DNA from: Pohlia nutans
Taxonomy: Eukaryota > Streptophyta > Bryopsida > Bryales > Mniaceae
Direction: 5' to 3'
Assembly: GCA_022496805.1 (NCBI GenBank)
Contig: CM040092.1
Span: 16,448,113 to 16,512,112 of the forward strand
Length of the DNA stretch: 64,000 bases
Below the pieces are notes generated by a model. That model did not search any database. It was not told the DNA's origin and worked only from the letters and a program-made list of their open reading frames with translations. Of this stretch, positions 27,189-37,997 are shown one piece after another (within the stretch, counting starts at the first letter, position 1; each line of letters begins with the position of its first letter). Position numbers and translations under genes: made by a program.

Positions 27189-27425
27189 TTAATCCCTAAA
27201 CGTCCCATGGTGATAGTAGATACGTTGCCGTATAATTGCCAACATTTGCTACCAACAAGAAGCTCTAACTCGGGATTTCAATAGCTCACTAGAACCGCAT
27301 TGATCTAAATTCCAACTTCTCTGTTGAACTCAAACCCAATAAAGATGTGGATCCATTTCAAATACAAGAAAAATACACCGTATTCTACTTGCTGCAAAGG
27401 CATTTTCAGAAAGTTTAGAGGTTAA
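27189..27425. mobile_element. 237-bp MITE, inverted copy of 40063-40295
   Basis: Starts TTAATCCCTAAACGTCCCAT and ends AGTTTAGAGGTTAA. Over its whole length it matches the reverse complement of 40063-40295 (AAGAAGCTCTAA, TAGCTCACTAGAACCGCATT). A more decayed partial copy lies at about 30960-31110. Confidence 0.75.
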
Positions 27426-27441
27426 TAATAAAACTAACATA

Positions 27442-27560
27442 CACTAGTACAAAAGGTGGCACTGCCGAGGGAGATGCCCAGGCAAGTGGTGTCCAATTCC
27501 ACGCATGCACAGTGATTTTGCCTGGGCATCCCTTGAGGAGCGCCACCTTTTCAACTAGTG
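27442..27560. mobile_element. CACTA-type MITE, 119 bp
   Basis: The ends CACTAGTACAAAAGGTGGC and GCCACCTTTTCAACTAGTG are flanked by ATA on both sides (27439-27441 and 27561-27563). Inner arms GATGCCCAGGCAA and TTGCCTGGGCATC make it strongly palindromic. Confidence 0.85.
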
Positions 27561-27989
27561 ATATCCTAACCAATCGATTTGTCGGTAAATTGGAGTTATA
27601 AATAGATCAAAATGAGAGGTAATGTGAGATTTACGTAACGAGGTTATATTTCATCCCATTTGCATTGATGCCTAACAAAGACCTTGCGTCTCTTGTCGGG
27701 ACGGACTCATTTTGTAAGTACAACTTTCAACTGCACCGAATTAGTGTTATGATCGTTATCCCTTTGGTTTCACGCAACCCTACCTCTTATCAGTTTGTAC
27801 AAATTTTCCTCAACAGTGTGAAAGCATCAGCTTCATGGCGGCTGGCTATTACGTTGAGTCAAGAACATCTGGATCTTTCCAATTAGATCTTTCTAAAACT
27901 GTCCCTACACCCATTCCTCACATGTGGGATTATTTTCAAATTGTCCCTACGAAGTTCATTGAAACTGTCACCGTACTTTATTCTCATTG

Positions 27990-28104
27990 CACTAGTAGAA
28001 ATACCGCCAGCGTAAACTAGCGGAAAGACCCACAAGAAGACCCCACATGACGAATTAGATAAGTTATGGGTCTCTAGTCTACATTGGCGGTGTTTTTACT
28101 AGTG
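27990..28104. mobile_element. CACTA-type MITE, 115 bp
   Basis: The ends CACTAGTAGAAATACCGCCA and TGGCGGTGTTTTTACTAGTG are flanked by TTG on both sides (27987-27989 and 28105-28107). Confidence 0.85.
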
Positions 28105-28184
28105 TTGGGTGCACTTTGGGATTTTATATGCATTAGTTTCATGACAAATCTACGAGATGATTTTAGTGATTTAAGCAACTTTCA

Positions 28185-28514
28185 CTTTTTTTTTTTTGAA
28201 ACAGGAGGATGAAACCCCATTGAATTAATGAAGGTCGCACACACCGAAAACCATAGGAGATAAGCCTCCTTGGTGAAGAAATTTAAATTTTTAGACAACA
28301 AACTTAAAACTACAACCAGACCACATGAGGCTTAGTAGAACCGGCCGGACTTTTGGCCGAACCAAATGCCACGTAACCGTATCCTCAAATCTAAAACCAA
28401 TTAAAGGAGTACGTAACCATATAGTATCAAATCTCACTATGAATCTGGGCGCCTGCGTGGGGTACAACACGCACAACTTCTGAGCGTGTTGCTAGGCAGC
28501 GTGCCTATGATCAT
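28185..28514 (-). mobile_element. 5'-truncated LINE with target duplication
   Basis: Flanked by the 9-bp direct repeat CAACTTTCA (28176-28184 and 28515-28523). On the minus strand the insert ends in a poly(A) run (about 12 T residues on the plus strand at 28186-28197). It is preceded by GGGGTTTCATCCTCCTGTTTC, which resembles the 3' tails of plant L1 elements. Length, tail and duplication fit 5'-truncated target-primed insertion. An open minus-strand frame at its 5' side may be the end of ORF2, but I cannot confirm this. Confidence 0.75.
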
Positions 28515-29546
28515 CAACTTTCAATTTGAAAATTCACAACAATTAGGTGATATGTCCAAAAAAAAAAGTTTTGTAGCTGAAATCATCATTTTCAATTGCT
28601 AATGCTACAAGATAATCTATTTTGGAAAATGTGCCTCCAACTATGCTAAATTGCTTAAAGTGACTATTTTAGGTAGTTCCCGGGGGCGCACTCTTTATTA
28701 AACTTTGGAATCATGTGCATTTATGACCCCCTTTAAAATACCCCTTGTACAGTTAGAACATTCTTGTATTCGTTCATGTATATATGTATAATGTAAATAT
28801 ACAACCTTATTTTCAGCCCTAAATATGCTTCTTGTACATGTACATAGTACGGTAATGTTCAAATTAATCCCCCTCTTGTGCACTCATGTGATTCCTCATA
28901 CACATAAAAGAGTGCACCCCGGGAGGTAGTTCTACCTTATGAGCTCAAGAGTTTTTCTAATTGTCAAATGTGTTTAATATATAAAATGCAACAATTGAAA
29001 CTTATTTGATTTGGCATGGAAATATGGAATCACATATTGGCACAGGTTCTCTATAAACATCATACTTGGGTATCCATGACTATGCAATTGATACACCATT
29101 CATTGTAATTAATGTAAGATGCACAAATTGTTTTACATGATTGCATTTCTCTACTGGAATACAATTTTATTTTATTTTTTAAACAATTAGTAAGAGAAAA
29201 TAAAGGATTGTATTCTTCTTCCATAAGTCATTAATTTTTATTAAAAAAAAATTTTTTGATAGAAAAATAATAAACATGTCTTGCACAAGTGAACAAAATT
29301 GTGTAGAAGTAAAGGGCAAACCAAGACTTTGGGGCAAGACTTTAGGACTAATGGTGAGATTTGGGGCAAAGAGCTGAATGATCAAGTGATTAGGAAGCCC
29401 CTTATGTTTGTACAGTCCCGGCCCAGATGCACTCAGCTAGTTCGTGGTAACATGTCACGACCCTTCCAAAACTTTGGACAAAATATGAAAAAACATATGG
29501 AAGATATGAACACATTCATGGACAAAACATGGCTACCGGTATTGGT

Positions 29547-30392
29547 TTAACCCTTAATCCCTAACCGTCTCGGCGTCCATATTTTGAACGTTTTTGGGGG
29601 TACATTGACCTTTGAAGAGCTTTAACTTTTGAAAAAAGTGTCCGATTTTAATGAAATTTTGGAAAACAAAACCGCATGATGTATGGAATGAGTGGTAAAA
29701 ATTTCAGATCAATCCAAGATGTATTGAATTTTTGATGATCATTTGAAAGTAGGGGTTCTTTTTTTTGGACAGTTTTTGTGCATTTTGATGGCTGCAACTT
29801 TCAGGGGCTTGTATCTCCTTCATCCCATGAACGTTTTCAATAAAATTTATTGGGTTGAATTCCCCTTGAAGTCTAGTTATCATGGTAAAATTTTCATGTC
29901 AATCCATGTTGTTCTAAATGTTTGGGAGTCATTTTAGTGCACGGGTCTATTTTGAACACTTTTTGCTTTTTGGGTCAGGTCAAATGGGTCACTTTTCGGG
30001 CTACTTTTTTGACATTGCAAGGTCATTTTAGGGCACATTAAATTTTTTCATGAGTTTTTTTTTTTTTTTTTTTTTGGGTACCAATGTGTTTATATGATGA
30101 TTTTGAACTACTTTACAATTGAAAGTTTTTTAATTTGAGTAAGTTTGAAAACAAATTTCACCTCTAACTGTGTTGCTAGGAAAATTTCAGCATCCTTTTT
30201 TAATCCTAAATCACCATTATCTTGCAATCTATATGGCCAAATGACTCCAAATTTCATCCACATCATCTACAACATGTATATTACAAAATTTTATGGTTGA
30301 GATTTTTATACCTTAGTTACATTTAGACATATAACACATCAAAAGCAATGATGTTTTTAAGCCCAAAAAAGCTAGGGATGCTTAGGGGTTAA
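29547..30392. mobile_element. About 845-bp element with TTAACCC-type ends
   Basis: Starts TTAACCCTTAATCCCTAACC and ends GCTTAGGGGTTAA. The interior is AT-rich with a T-run of about 24 at 30055-30077 and no coding sequence. Grouped with the other TTAACCCCTAAA-ended elements on its ends alone. Confidence 0.4.
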
Positions 30393-31413
30393 CCTTTTGA
30401 GAACAAGATCCATTGTAGAATGGTCAAACTTCCCTGTTATGAGAAAAAAAATTATTAAAATTTTGTAAATTTATTTTTGAAATATTTTTAATAGATGTGA
30501 CTACATGTCTTCTTTTCATCCTATTTATTTCATAAATTTTTAATCTAAAATGAATCTAATATGATTTTTGAATCTATTATGAAAAACAACTTATAATAAT
30601 TAGATAAGTACTCTAAATGATTTCAATTCTTGGTTGGGCATTTTATACGTATATAGAAACTACATAGTGTACTCAAACCGAAAAAAAAACCATTTAAAAT
30701 TTGAAGATTTGATAAGTGAATATGCAATGTAGTGTAATGAGGACCTTAACTTCTTGAGTTTGAAAATGCGATAAAATGTGCAATATTTGGAAATTTTCAA
30801 AATTAAAAAGCATGTAGAAACTAGACTTGAAAAGTTTCATTTTCTTAATTGGCCTCAAAGGCAAAAAAATCTCATCTTCGAGGTTAAAATTTAGTTTGAC
30901 TAGCCAACAACCACTATATGGATGATTGTCCTCAAAGACTTAAAGGTTCCTTGAGGATAATAGGTATGCTAGCGTATATTTGGCATTTGTTGTAAGTAAG
31001 AAGCTCCAAATTGGGACTCTAGTAGCTCAGTGGAACCATGTCGGCATAAATTTCAAATTTACTTTTGATTTTAGACCATTAGAGGTGAGGAACCATTCTA
31101 AATACAACAAAACACTCATGTATTGTATTGGTCGGAACGGGCTTTTTGGACCTTCAAGGGTTCATCTCATAGACTCTTCAAAGGGGAACACTAAGCAGTT
31201 AATTTTTTCTAACGAATTTTCATCATAAGCTTATGTGATTGTGAGAGTGGTTATTTTAACACTAGAAAAAATGGGCAAAAGAGTGGATGAAACTGCCAAA
31301 GTCCTCTCAATTTTTTTTTATAAAATTGCCACTATTAAGATGAAAGTGCCTCATAATTCGCTGACAACAATGGTAGACCTTGCTACTCATGTTCTTGAGG
31401 CAAGAATAAACAG
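30393..31413. other. Intergenic with decayed MITE copy
   Basis: No gene recognised. About 30960-31110 resembles the MITE at 27189-27425 (AAGAAGCTCCAAATTGGGAC, TAGCTCAGTGGAACC). The short open frames overlapping it are part of the repeat. Confidence 0.5.
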
Positions 31414-31707
31414 CAAGCGGCTAGTCGCGTAGTCTTTGCCTTAGTATTAACCCCATATTTACTTTTACAACTTGTTTTTACTATACAATTGTGTAACTCC
31501 TGAAAACGAAACGTTTTCATGATCTCTCCTTGTGGGGAAAAGACAAAAAATTACTCCAAACAAACTCTTTATTATCTCTACCCCACCAGGGGAGAGACTA
31601 CGAAAACGCTTCATTTTTAAGGAATTACATGATTGAACAATACAAACAAGGTGTAAGAGAAAATCTAGGGTAAATACTAAGGCAGAGAGTACACGACTAG
31701 CCGCTTG
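31414..31707. mobile_element. Fold-back MITE, 294 bp
   Basis: The two arms of about 120 bp are inverted along their length: CAAGCGGCTAGTCGCGTAG on the left and ACACGACTAGCCGCTTG on the right, with inner arms GATCTCTCC and GGGAGAGACTACG. A single arm recurs at 33411-33545. Confidence 0.75.
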
Positions 31708-32039
31708 TTCATGATGGTCTTTGGGCCAACGTTATGATTATGGATTAAATATGGATGGATGCTCATTTGTTCCAAAACTGTAAAAAAATAAATTATCAGT
31801 GGGTTTCACAAATTGTCTGCTCAACATGTTCAACTAAGTTCACCGCGTCAATCTCACAAGTGTGAAACCCCCGTGTTATTCACAACACGTCAGTCATGAC
31901 CAATTGAACTTGGTCATTTGACAACTACGAGGCTTGACCCTTGACTCAACAATTGCCCGAATGTCAAACATCAACTTCCCCATATGTGTTACTATTTCAT
32001 AAAATTACTCGTTATCTTCAAGCAAGCAGGATATTCTAC

Positions 32040-32314
32040 TACCGTAGTACCATAGCTGGGTCACCAAAAAATAATCCAAAAAATAAAAAAACGTAAAATA
32101 TTGGAAATTATGAGGAAAAAAACGAAAATAGAATAAATTATTTTAGCTATATTTAGCTATTTCTAAGCTGTTTTGGGTCATTTTGGGCCATTTTTTAACA
32201 TCCTTTTGCTCAAAAACGAAAATTAAGATTTTTTTTTTGAGGAATGAACCTTCTTTTTCAAAAAATATTAAATATTTGTTCGTGGGGTGGTGACCCAGCT
32301 ATAGTACTACGGTA
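32040..32314. mobile_element. TIR element TACCGTAGTAC, copy 1
   Basis: Terminal inverted repeats TACCGTAGTACCATAGCTGG and CCAGCTATAGTACTACGGTA, about 25 bp long, bound an AT-rich core of 275 bp. A second copy at 35633-35874 lies in the opposite orientation. Confidence 0.75.
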
Positions 32315-32331
32315 TATAATTTGAAGACACT

Positions 32332-32511
32332 CATCAGGAACTTCAAGGCATGTGAACATGGTGCCATGATGGTGCATTGAAATGCAATTAAAATAATTTG
32401 GTGCCAACCTCCATACCAACCTAGTATGGATAAAATGGCACTAAAATGACCGGTATGTGGCCTTTGGTGTCAAAATGGCACCAAAATAGTCTGGCCCAAC
32501 TTTTCTGATGC
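32332..32511 (+). repeat. 180-bp direct repeat, copy 1
   Basis: Highly similar to 35879-36058 in the same orientation (both start CATCAGGAACTTCAAGGCAT and end near TCTGGCCCAACTT). Each copy begins within about 20 bp of a TACCGTAGTAC element. Confidence 0.85.
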
Positions 32512-32589
32512 TGATAACTGATGGCTCTTATGAGGAAAAACTTTTGCTTGCAAGACCAATACATGTACTGTATCCAACTGCTAGGTTCG

Positions 32590-32820
32590 GCAAAAAAATA
32601 TTACTGTAGCAAAATCACCATATACTGTAGGTGGGTGAATGGTGTGGGTACATTCATCCATTTGGACAATTTCTCATTCATTTAATAAATTTTCATTCGA
32701 TTTGAACAAAATTTCATCCATTTGGGATGAATTTTACAACAATATTTTGATTTAAAAAAAAGTAAAACCTCTTGTAAATACTATGGGCCACAATATATGG
32801 TGATTTTGGTGTAGCAGCTT
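32590..32820. mobile_element. Imperfect inverted-repeat element
   Basis: The ends CTGTAGCAAAATCACCATAT and ATATGGTGATTTTGGTGTAG are inverted. The core repeats TTCATCCATTTGG. The right end recurs at about 33240-33300, indicating a partial second copy. Confidence 0.5.
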
Positions 32821-33410
32821 GGCCAGAAAAATAAACAATTGAAATGGTACCTAAATTTTTGGGAAATTACTAACCTAGTTTGCCCAAAAATATATATAAA
32901 ATATTAAAATGCCAAGATACATTCATCCATTTGGACAAATTTTCATCATATTTGGATGAATTTTATCCTAAGGGATTCACTTTCAAATATTTCATATTGA
33001 TGTGCTAACAAATAATATGGTCCAAATAAATCTTTGAAGACAAGTTTTTTAATAATTTAAATTAACATAGGGTGTTCAAAGTTGATTACAAGAATAAAAA
33101 TAAGAATATTACTAATTACAGAAGGAATTACTTTTATATTTTAGGATACTTTTAAATTCTCTATTATCCCAAGTGGTACCAAAAAATACATAGAGTGACC
33201 GCATGATTTTACCACAGTATTTTGGAAAAATAATCATTGGTAAAACCTCTCGTAAATACCATGGGCCACAGTATATGGTGATTTCAGTGTAGTGATATGA
33301 TCAATCCCCCATGATTTTGTTATGAAAATTGAAAGGAGACGACTTTTTATATAAGAAAAATGGGCCATTGATAAGGACTCACATTCAGTTGCAAGGAATA
33401 AGTTAACCAA

Positions 33411-33545
33411 CAAGAGGCTAGTCGCGTAGTCTCTGCCTTAGTATTTACCCTAGATTTACTTTTACACCTTGTTTGAACTGTTCAACCACGTAACTCCTTG
33501 AAAACAAAGCATTTCCGTAGTCTCTCCCCTGATGGGGCAGAGCCA
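33411..33545. mobile_element. Single arm of the fold-back MITE
   Basis: CAAGAGGCTAGTCGCGTAGT onward matches the left arm of 31414-31707 up to the internal GTCTCTCCCCTGATGGGG. The opposite arm is absent, so this copy is broken or a solo arm. The minus-strand open frames here are within the repeat. Confidence 0.65.
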
Positions 33546-35632
33546 ATAAATGTGATGTTGCTGCACTCCCCGGCCAGTCCCCAATACAATTTCTAGGCCA
33601 AATTTGTGGCAATACAAATGTCGTGGTGGGCTTGGGCGCCTCGTCCAATGTGAAATGTCTCTCCTGCGTACATCTTCAAATTGCACTGCACTACAATATG
33701 TTTACCAAGTCAACACACGAGCAACTGTCAATCAGTTACACAAGAATGGTAACTTTATTGGCTCTGTCCCGGGAACAAAGACTACCAGTACTCGATGCTT
33801 TGTACATATATTATCTATACTTTTATCTTACTCCAACAATAAAAAAGTTAATTTTTACAACTTGTTTAAATTTTTACAACAAATATAAAGAGCCTCGTAG
33901 CCGTTATTCCGTAAATCCCTACAGTGAGGGCTGAAATGTTAATATCACTCTAATTTTACATCATAATGATATTTAGTATCACCTTCACTAATTTCACTAT
34001 AAACCCTTCCTCACTAAATGGGGTAATTAGTGTACTATATCTTCTAGAACAACCAGTGACACAAACCGAAAAGCATTACCCTACATTGTGGTCAATTTTG
34101 ACACTCTTTTTTCATCAAAATTCCACGTGTCATCTTGTGATAGGTTCAGGGTGACGTGGACATTTCAAAAATCTGATGTGGACATTCAATTTCAACAACA
34201 CTGAATCTGGCCCTCATTTACGTGATGCCAGGGATAAAGTAAAAGTATGAACGGAATTAAATGAACATCCTCTCACATGTGAAGTTGGTATCAGGGAATG
34301 ATATGATTCGTCCCAGCATAAGAGACAGACATGTACGTAGATTGTTAGGTGCAATACTTTAGCTGGAATGGTGGCCGGTGCACCAAAAAATATGTTATCT
34401 ATAATAAAGTGCCATGGCTTGTATGCGTATTTTTTGTGATGAATCTCATAAGAATACCCTTTGGAAGGCCCGCGTCAACATGTATGAAGAATCTGTTCTT
34501 TTTATACCGTAACATTCTTAAACAAATGCTGAAACATCCCTTTAACTTTAAGAATGATTCTCTTGAAGGATGAGGTGGCTTAACTTGATTGGAATATTGT
34601 ACTATTTATAGTATTTTAAAGGTATATTTGTGGTACATTCCAAGAATATTCGTAAAATATTTCCAATTTGGTTTTAAAACACCCTACATTACTTCTAAAA
34701 ATTTATATTTTTTATCTTAAATGAATAAAAAAAACACCCTATATTTGTTCTCTCATGGTTTCTAAATTTTTGACAGTGACTTCCCTGGGCGTATATCTAA
34801 ATTTTGGCACCCAAGAAGATTTTGGCTGGCAAAATACCAACTGAGAGTGGTTTGGTTGACAAAAAGTCTTCTAAAGTCAAAATTGTCACCTCAATTTTTG
34901 ACGAGAAATTTAAGGACAACAAATATCCAAGGGAATGCTCAAATATAATTACCATTTGAAATTAATTGTACAAAGTGAGATAAGTATTTTTGTACAATAA
35001 GATATCTTTATGGCGCATTGGATAATTTTCTACAAGGATTGAATTCCGTAGGGTCAAAAATATTGCATTGGGGGGATGTCAAGGCACTTTCAAGAAGTTG
35101 ATTATCCAAAGATTGAGAACATGGAGAAAGAATTCAGGAGCCAATCATGGCCATTCTCTACGAACTAGGTTGTGACACCCTTTGAATGCGTGTGAAGAAT
35201 GAGAACGGTAGCGAACTGGGGGAATTTTCTTGCGGCAATCACTTCAATGCGAACCCGTGACCACGGTGAAAATGCAAAAACTTCTCCGCAAAGAATCAAA
35301 ATCACGCCCATTAGGGTGTGTCACACTTCTTCTGAGTAGTTTGATTACGCAAAGATTGAAAACATGGGGAGGGAATTGAGGAGCCAATTATAGCCATTCT
35401 CCACAAACCACGTTGTGACACCCCATGAACGTGTGTGAAGAACAAGAATGGCTATGGCTTCTCAATCTTCATGCCCATACTTCACATCTGGGGGAGAAGA
35501 ATGAAACAATTCTCATCTTCAAAGAATGGGTCCTCCACAATTCAAGGAGAAAGTGCCACGAACCCATTCTCTCAGAAGATTGAGAATAGGAAGAAAGCAC
35601 CGTGACACCCCAACCCTAATATTACCGTAATA
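33546..35632. other. Intergenic with local repeats
   Basis: No gene recognised. Within 35084-35210 and 35325-35460 there is a direct repeat (CAAAGATTGAGAACATGG, AGGAGCCAATCATGGCCATTC, GTTGTGACACCC), followed by partly inverted versions to about 35600. Confidence 0.5.
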
Positions 35633-35874
35633 CCATATCTGGGTCGCCATCCCACGAACAAATATTTAACATTTTTTGAAAAATAAGGTTCGTTCCTCAA
35701 AAAATGAATTTCTTTGTTTTTGTTTTTGAGAAAAAATGATCCAAAATAGCTTAAAATAGAAAATATAGCTAAGAATAATTTACTCTATTTTCAAAATTTC
35801 CTCATAATTTCCAATTTTTTATGTTTTTGATTTTTTGAATTAATTTTTGGCAATCTAGCTATGGTATTACGGTA
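35633..35874. mobile_element. TIR element TACCGTAGTAC, copy 2 (inverted)
   Basis: Ends TACCGTAATACCATATCTGG and CTAGCTATGGTATTACGGTA. The interior matches the reverse complement of 32040-32314 (AATTGGAAATTATGAGGAAA). Confidence 0.7.
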
Positions 35875-35878
35875 TGCA

Positions 35879-36058
35879 CATCAGGAACTTCAAGGCATGT
35901 GAACATAGTGCCATGATGGTGCATTGAAATGCAATTAAGATAATTTGGTGCCAACCTCCATACCAACCTAGTATGGATAAAATGACACTAAAATGACCTG
36001 TATGCGACCTTTGGTGTCAAAATGGCACCAAAATAGTCTGGCCCAACTTTCCTGATGC
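35879..36058 (+). repeat. 180-bp direct repeat, copy 2
   Basis: Same orientation as 32332-32511, with few differences, about 3.55 kb away. Confidence 0.85.
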
Positions 36059-37997
36059 AGGATTGAAGAAGCAGAATTGAAGAAGGTTCTGGAAGAATAA
36101 AGAATTCTGAAGAAGGGCAAGAGTCAGAAGAAGACCCACCTAGAGCAGATAGATACCCGGGCACGCTGCCCAGGCAGGGTCTCAATGGAGGACGCGCACC
36201 TGTCCGCGATCCTTGTCGCATGCGGTCTCATGGCGTCACCAACGACAGGACGGAGCCGTTGCCTTCGCTTTGGCTTCTCCTTGCACGCCACTGCCGACCT
36301 GACATCCCTCACTCGCTACCTAATGACCTTCATTGCTTCCTTGCCATGTCAACACACTCATTTCAGTCAGATCGATGTTGTTATGGTGTCGCACTGCAAC
36401 AAACAGTCCCTCCTTCCTTCTCCTTTCCGGAACTTCCCGTGTTACCCACCCAATTGCTTGGTTCAATTCACACGCGTCCACAAAGCCGCGTCCTTACCGT
36501 TTTCCCAAATGTTTCGTTTCGCAATAGTGGCAACCCCGAACTTGTGGCTGTAGGTTAACTTATGGGGGTTTTATTTCTCAGCCCCGTCTCTGGGTTTCAA
36601 TTTACCTTATGCGCACCCCGTTTTGGTCACGGTCATAACATTTGCTGAGAGAGGTTCAAGGTCGGTGATCGATTGTTCTTGAGAGGTTCAGGTGCCATTT
36701 GACGCTAGGGTAATTGTTTGCAAGGAGCTATGGCGATTTTGAGAGCCCTTGAATAATCACCATAAGTTTCATTTGCTGCTGGAAAGCTCGGTCGCCCTTT
36801 GCTCATTTTGCTATCACAAGCTCGAGTCGGTTGCTTGATTTAGAGTCGAGTACGTACTGCGGTAAGGTTTCAGATTTCAGAGCAGGGTTAATGTGCACAC
36901 GCCTATTAAGCCTAGGTTATGCCAAACCTGGCAAGGATCAATCCTTCTTTGCACTGCACATGTCTTGAGCAACACAGGTTTTGCGTCTGGAGGCGACTAT
37001 ATAGAATTCGGTTGACTGAATAGGGAAAGTATCTGAGGGATAATATCTACTGAAAGACCGTGCACTTCACTAAAGTGTGCACGGATTTACGAAAGACCAG
37101 AAGTAGAGCTTGCCGACCTTTCCTTGAGAGTTCGAATATATATCGATCTAGAGCAGGATATGTGGGGATTCTTGTGATCACGAGGACGCTATTATTGCCG
37201 GTGATTCTTGGCACCATTAATTATCAAGAGCTGAGAATGCGAGGCTCGGGAGAACGCTTGCGTGGACATGCACAACATTGTAACCGAGACTCATCCGTGC
37301 TGGACTTGCGCTCGGGGATTGCCGACGGGACCGTGTGCTTCCTGGCTTTGCAGGTAACTAACTAACTATGGCTTTCCTTATTAATAATTCTGCCATGATT
37401 TTCTTAGATCATAAGAGACTTACTAACTTTTTACACATCTGTTCAATAATGGCTATGGATATATTATACAGCATTCTTTTGATCACACAACTTACACCAT
37501 TCTCATCACGGTAGTAGTCCTTCATATTGATGATAGCTTTTTCATGATAAACACAATTATACAGCTTTCTTGTCATGCATGGGATCATAAGGGCACTTAT
37601 TAGATCATAAGAGAAATTCTTACACATCTGTTCAATAGGGCAATAGTGGCTATGGATATATACAGCATTCTTTCTGATCACACAACTTCTTTACAGTACT
37701 AGTCTTTCGTATTGAGTTAGTTTTCACCATAAACATAATTATACAGCTTTCTTAAGTGGATCGTCATGCATGGGATCAGTTACTATTATCAGACTGGTCA
37801 ATTTTTATTGACATCTGAAAGCGAATGCACTAAAACAAATGCAGAAGTACGTCATATGGATACCTACCATGCATATGGCAAAAGTTACGACAGGTGATAT
37901 TGATTAATAGGTACATATTGATTAAGGAGATGTACAGCAATTAAGCAGGTGAACATCTGATTGATCAAGTGACCTTATTTGGGATTACTTTGTGTAG
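36059..37997. other. Upstream region of the receptor kinase, no supported CDS
   Basis: This stretch is more GC-rich than its surroundings at 36.1-37.4 kb and has several overlapping open frames. None carries LysM, LRR or other ectodomain features that I recognise. A good donor site lies at 37355 (TTTGCAG|GTAACT), so untranslated or leader exons of the kinase gene are possible. Tandem phrases with TTATACAGC and TTACACATCTGTTCAATA recur at 37.43-37.75 kb. Confidence 0.4.

Noticed and set aside
33604..33934. Two overlapping plus-strand open frames of about 100 residues
   Set aside because: They overlap in different frames and extend into repeat-derived sequence; no motif.
36185..36558. Overlapping open frames upstream of the receptor kinase
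   Set aside because: Two frames are open at once, neither has LysM or signal-peptide features, and no phase-consistent join to the kinase exon was found.
37060..37365. Open frame ending at a good donor site before the receptor kinase
   Set aside because: The phase does not match the next possible exon in the frame that looks open; no recognisable domain.
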